A program made the translations under genes and the position numbers. The notes below the pieces were generated by a model. That model saw nothing but the letters and a program-made list of their open reading frames with translations. It made no database searches and was not told the DNA's origin. A stretch of 64,000 nt of DNA. Source: Oligoflexus sp. GTDB lineage: Bacteria; Bdellovibrionota_B; Oligoflexia; Oligoflexales; Oligoflexaceae. The stretch lies in NCBI GenBank assembly GCA_014378195.1, contig JACMOC010000037.1, positions 25,515-89,514 on the forward strand. Reading direction: 5' to 3'. Below, one piece after another: positions 61,290 through 64,000 of this stretch (position 1 is its first letter; every line of letters starts with the position of its first letter).

Positions 61290-63443
61290 GTGACTCAGTA
61301 TTTTAAAGCCGAACGAACGACGGATAATATACAGATTCTCCGCATGGGCGCGCCTGATAAGCCCGTCACTGTTTTGGGAGAACCCCTCCTCCGCGAGTTG
61401 AACGATATCCTCGATGATCTTGCCGAACGCAAGGAGATCAAAGGGCTCATCCTTATCAGCGCGAAAAAAGACTTTGCACTCGGTGCAGATATCAATGAGT
61501 TTGCGCACTTCAAATCGATCGACGAGGCGCGCAACGCCTCTCTGCAAATGCACGGAATTCTGAACAAACTCGATAACTTGCCGTTTACCACGGTCGCTGC
61601 TATCGATGGTCAAGCTCTCGGTGGGGGCCTTGAACTCGCTCTCGCCTGCGACGTCCGTGTGATTTCGGAAACAGCGACACTCGCTCTTCCTGAAATTCAA
61701 TTAGGCCTGATTCCAGGGGGCGGCGGAACACAGCGTTTGCCTCGTCTTATCGGCTTGACCAACGGACTCGATATGATCCTCACGGGCAAACGAGTCACAG
61801 GCAAAAAAGCGGTTAAACTTGGCCTCGCTACCGCCGCTGTCCATCCCCAAATTTTGGAACAAGTCGCTCTCGATATCGTTCGCAAGGGCAAAAAACCAGC
61901 AAAAAAAGCTGCCTTTAGCACCAAAACGATCGGTAACGACATCCTCCATTTCGCAACCGAAGCGAACCCGTTCGGCCGCGCGATCGTGCAGAAAAAGGCG
62001 CGGGAGGAAATCGACAAAAACACCAGGGGATTTTATCCAGCTGCTTATAAAGCACTCGAGGCTGTTTTTGCAGCATTTGATCGCAAAATCGACAAGGGAC
62101 TCGAACTGGAAGCCAAGCTTTTTGGTGAACTCGCGTTTACCCGCGAAAGCCGCAGTTTGATCCACCTTTTCCATGCAACGACCGCTGCGAAACGCAATCC
62201 TTATGCCGATGCCGGGAAAAAAGAGTTTGGTGACGCCGGTCCCGAACTGATTGGGGTTGTGGGCTCTGGCTTCATGGGCGCAGGCATCGCGACCGTACTT
62301 GCTGACAAAGACGTTCGGGTTATGCTCTCCGATCCCAACAAGGATTCGACCAAACGGGCCATGGCAGGCGCTTACAAATACTTCATGAAAAAGGTCAAGC
62401 GAGGTCGTCTCAAGCCTTTTGATCTATCGATTAAGATGGCCCACCTATCGCCCGGGTCCGCTCTCCAAGGCTTCAAATCAGCTGATTTGGTCATTGAAGC
62501 CGTGTTTGAAGATCTCGGATTGAAACAAGAGATCCTGGCTCAAGCGGAAAGCAAAGCGCATCCGAAACAAGTTTTTGCATCGAATACGTCCGCCCTTCCG
62601 ATTTCACGCATTGCTGCCAAAGCGAAACATCCGGAACGGGTCTTAGGAATGCATTTCTTCTCGCCCGTCGAAAAGATGCCGCTTCTTGAGATCGTGGTTA
62701 CCGATAAAACAGCCGATTGGGCTGCTGATCGCGCCTTCCGCGTCGGCCTCAAAATGGGCAAACAAATCATCGTCGTCAAAGACAGCCCTGGCTTTTATAC
62801 AACACGCGCCTTGGCATTTTTCCTTGCTGAAGCCTCCCTGCTCCTCGAGGAAGGCTCAAACATCGAAGAAATCGACAGTGCGTTGACTGACTTTGGATTT
62901 CCCGTAGGTCCCATCACTTTGATGGACGAAGTTGGAATCGATGTCGGCATTCACGTTCTTGACGAGATGAACCAATCGTTCCCCGATCGCGTAAAGCTGC
63001 CGAATGGCCTGGATGCAATTCAAAAGTCGGGACGTCTTGGCCGCAAAAACGGCAAAGGCTTCTTTACTTATGAAGAAGGCAAAAAAGTCGGTCCAGATGA
63101 GTCTATCTATGAGCTTATGGGCGACGATAAACGAACCTATAAATTCGTGCCGCCTGAGGACATCGGCGATCGTTGTGTCTATATTTTCATCAACGAAACG
63201 ATTCGTTGCCTCGAAGAAGGCGTACTTAACCATGCCTACGATGGGGATATCGGGGCGGTGTTTGGTTTAGGATTCCCGCCATTCCTTGGTGGACCTCTAA
63301 AGTATGTTGATCATCTGGGAGCTAAGAACGTCTTGAACAAACTGAAAAGTTTGGAAGAGAAATTCGGCGCTCGTTTTGCCCCTGCAAAACTCCTCCAGGA
63401 TCTGGCAGCGAAAGACGGGAAGTTCTTCCCAGAAGAGAATTGA
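61290..63443 (+). CDS. fadJ: Fatty-acid oxidation complex alpha subunit FadJ
   Basis: FadJ combines enoyl-CoA hydratase and 3-hydroxyacyl-CoA dehydrogenase. The 717-residue product begins at GTG 61290 after AAGGAGAAG. The N-terminal crotonase domain has L-G-G-G-L-E-L-A-L-A-C-D and P-E-I-Q-L-G-L-I-P-G-G-G-G. The dehydrogenase domain has G-S-G-F-M-G-A-G-I and H-F-F-S-P-V-E-K-M. The active-site Glu pair of the hydratase is present. It is cotranscribed with fadI and ends at a strong terminator. Confidence 0.96.
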   Translation: MTQYFKAERTTDNIQILRMGAPDKPVTVLGEPLLRELNDILDDLAERKEIKGLILISAKKDFALGADINEFAHFKSIDEARNASLQMHGILNKLDNLPFTTVAAIDGQALGGGLELALACDVRVISETATLALPEIQLGLIPGGGGTQRLPRLIGLTNGLDMILTGKRVTGKKAVKLGLATAAVHPQILEQVALDIVRKGKKPAKKAAFSTKTIGNDILHFATEANPFGRAIVQKKAREEIDKNTRGFYPAAYKALEAVFAAFDRKIDKGLELEAKLFGELAFTRESRSLIHLFHATTAAKRNPYADAGKKEFGDAGPELIGVVGSGFMGAGIATVLADKDVRVMLSDPNKDSTKRAMAGAYKYFMKKVKRGRLKPFDLSIKMAHLSPGSALQGFKSADLVIEAVFEDLGLKQEILAQAESKAHPKQVFASNTSALPISRIAAKAKHPERVLGMHFFSPVEKMPLLEIVVTDKTADWAADRAFRVGLKMGKQIIVVKDSPGFYTTRALAFFLAEASLLLEEGSNIEEIDSALTDFGFPVGPITLMDEVGIDVGIHVLDEMNQSFPDRVKLPNGLDAIQKSGRLGRKNGKGFFTYEEGKKVGPDESIYELMGDDKRTYKFVPPEDIGDRCVYIFINETIRCLEEGVLNHAYDGDIGAVFGLGFPPFLGGPLKYVDHLGAKNVLNKLKSLEEKFGARFAPAKLLQDLAAKDGKFFPEEN

Positions 63444-63464
63444 TCTCCGGTCAGTGATCATAGA

Positions 63465-63494
63465 AAGAAGAGGCCTTAAACGGCCTCTTTTTTT
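63465..63494. terminator. Bidirectional terminator between fadJ and the PAP2 gene
   Basis: AAGAGGCC (63468-63475) pairs with GGCCTCTT (63482-63489) through a 6-nt loop, with T5 after it on the plus strand and an A-rich tract before it. The PAP2 stop codon lies in the loop. Confidence 0.85.
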
Positions 63495-64000
63495 ATGGCC
63501 GTTGTGTTGGGACTTTCGGAAAGGATAAACCGCCGAGCCAGGACAAACGAGAGGCCCCCGATGCAGCTACCGAGGACAAATCCACCTAAAACGTCACTCG
63601 GATAATGCATCCCTAGATAGACCCTCGAAATGCCGACGCAGAAAGCACAGGCGAGCGCGAACCAACCGATGGGCCCGCCTTTCCACATGAACCAGAAGGC
63701 TGCAAATGCAGCTCCATTTGAAGCGTGATTTGAGGGAAAGCTCAAGCTGCCGGCACATCCATCAACGACGTGGATCCAATTCAGAGCAATGCAGGGACGA
63801 ATGCGAGCGGCAAAGGGCTTGATAATCTGAGCCGCGACCGCATCGCTTATTCCCACTGTAGCACCTAGCCAAAAAAGCGCCCTTATATTGGCCCACTGCC
63901 TACGGTAGGCACTTTGCAGGAAGAGACACGCAAGCAAAAGTAGCCAGGGGACCTGGGATGAAAGGAGCTTAAAGATCAAATCGTTCCCTGGATGAGACCA
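63476..64000 (-). CDS. PAP2-superfamily phosphatase, 5' end cut by the right edge
   Basis: The minus frame stays open from 63476 to the window edge, with 174 codons visible. Motifs of the lipid phosphatase family are K-x6-R-P (K-P-F-A-A-R-I-R-P), P-S-N-H and S-R-x5-H-x3-D (S-R-V-Y-L-G-M-H-Y-P-S-D). Several hydrophobic segments indicate a membrane protein. The family includes undecaprenyl-diphosphate and phosphatidylglycerophosphate phosphatases; the substrate is unresolved. A TTG at 63979 is a possible start, but the upstream frame W-S-H-P-G-N-D looks coding, so I treat it as truncated. Confidence 0.85.
   Translation of the reverse strand, partial: WSHPGNDLIFKLLSSQVPWLLLLACLFLQSAYRRQWANIRALFWLGATVGISDAVAAQIIKPFAARIRPCIALNWIHVVDGCAGSLSFPSNHASNGAAFAAFWFMWKGGPIGWFALACAFCVGISRVYLGMHYPSDVLGGFVLGSCIGGLSFVLARRFILSESPNTTAIKKEAV

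Overview
The window is a gene-dense bacterial chromosome segment with moderate GC and short intergenic gaps. I see no insertion sequence, prophage, CRISPR array or rRNA. Diderm features include a Pal lipoprotein, several outer-membrane beta-barrel candidates, lipoboxes, Mpl-type murein recycling and phosphatidylserine decarboxylase. Non-enterobacterial features include RNase Y with YmdB, a ClpC-like unfoldase, folate-type TrmFO, a type-2 isoleucyl-tRNA synthetase and ScpA/ScpB. Together they suggest a deltaproteobacterium-like organism, possibly Bdellovibrionota/Oligoflexia. This placement is inference; there is no 16S gene here.

Layout. 1-6.6 kb: an edge fragment, a TetR regulator, a three-gene envelope operon and recN. 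6.8-7.2 kb: a minus-strand tRNA operon (Lys-Glu-Thr) with its own promoter. 7.3-9.6 kb: a small helical protein, an R3H nucleic-acid-binding protein with an apparent ATT start, and an SDR oxidoreductase. 9.6-13.6 kb: a minus operon scpA-scpB-rluB-FAH hydrolase. 13.9-18.3 kb: a large protein resembling a LuxE-LuxC fusion, an M14 carboxypeptidase and queA. 18.3-24.3 kb: an HTH/coiled-coil protein, clpC, a HAD phosphatase, a DUF3050-like protein and a GT9 glycosyltransferase. 24.3-27.4 kb: LD-carboxypeptidase, mpl and pal. 27.6-31.7 kb: rny-ymdB and an outer-membrane protein. 31.8-34.9 kb: an ArgH-like pseudoenzyme ending in a lipoprotein-like tail, then dapA-dapB. 34.9-43.7 kb, minus strand: a large secreted protein, a CYTH protein, a degenerate pyruvate kinase-like protein, psd, trmFO, tpiA and pgk. 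43.8-49.8 kb: gshB, a LysM lipoprotein, a matrixin-like lipoprotein and valS. 49.8-57.7 kb: an aminotransferase, queE, a membrane protein, a lipoate-ligase-like protein, an aminopeptidase-like lipoprotein and ileS. 58.1-64 kb: a secreted unknown, a PilZ protein, fadI-fadJ and a PAP2 phosphatase cut by the right edge.

How the genes fit together. Most are housekeeping. Cell-wall turnover and synthesis recur (M14 peptidase, LdcA-like S66 peptidase, Mpl, Pal, DapA/DapB, LysM, PAP2), as do RNA processing and modification (RNase Y, QueA, QueE, TrmFO, RluB, tRNAs, ValRS, IleRS) and central metabolism (Pgk, TpiA, FadI/FadJ). The unusual points are two apparent pseudoenzymes (ArgH-like and pyruvate kinase-like), the LuxE/LuxC-like fusion, the ATT-initiated R3H gene with a 21-codon upstream ORF, and the overlapping scpB/rluB reading frames. 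I corrected several starts to positions with a good ribosome binding site. No transcription or homology search could be run.
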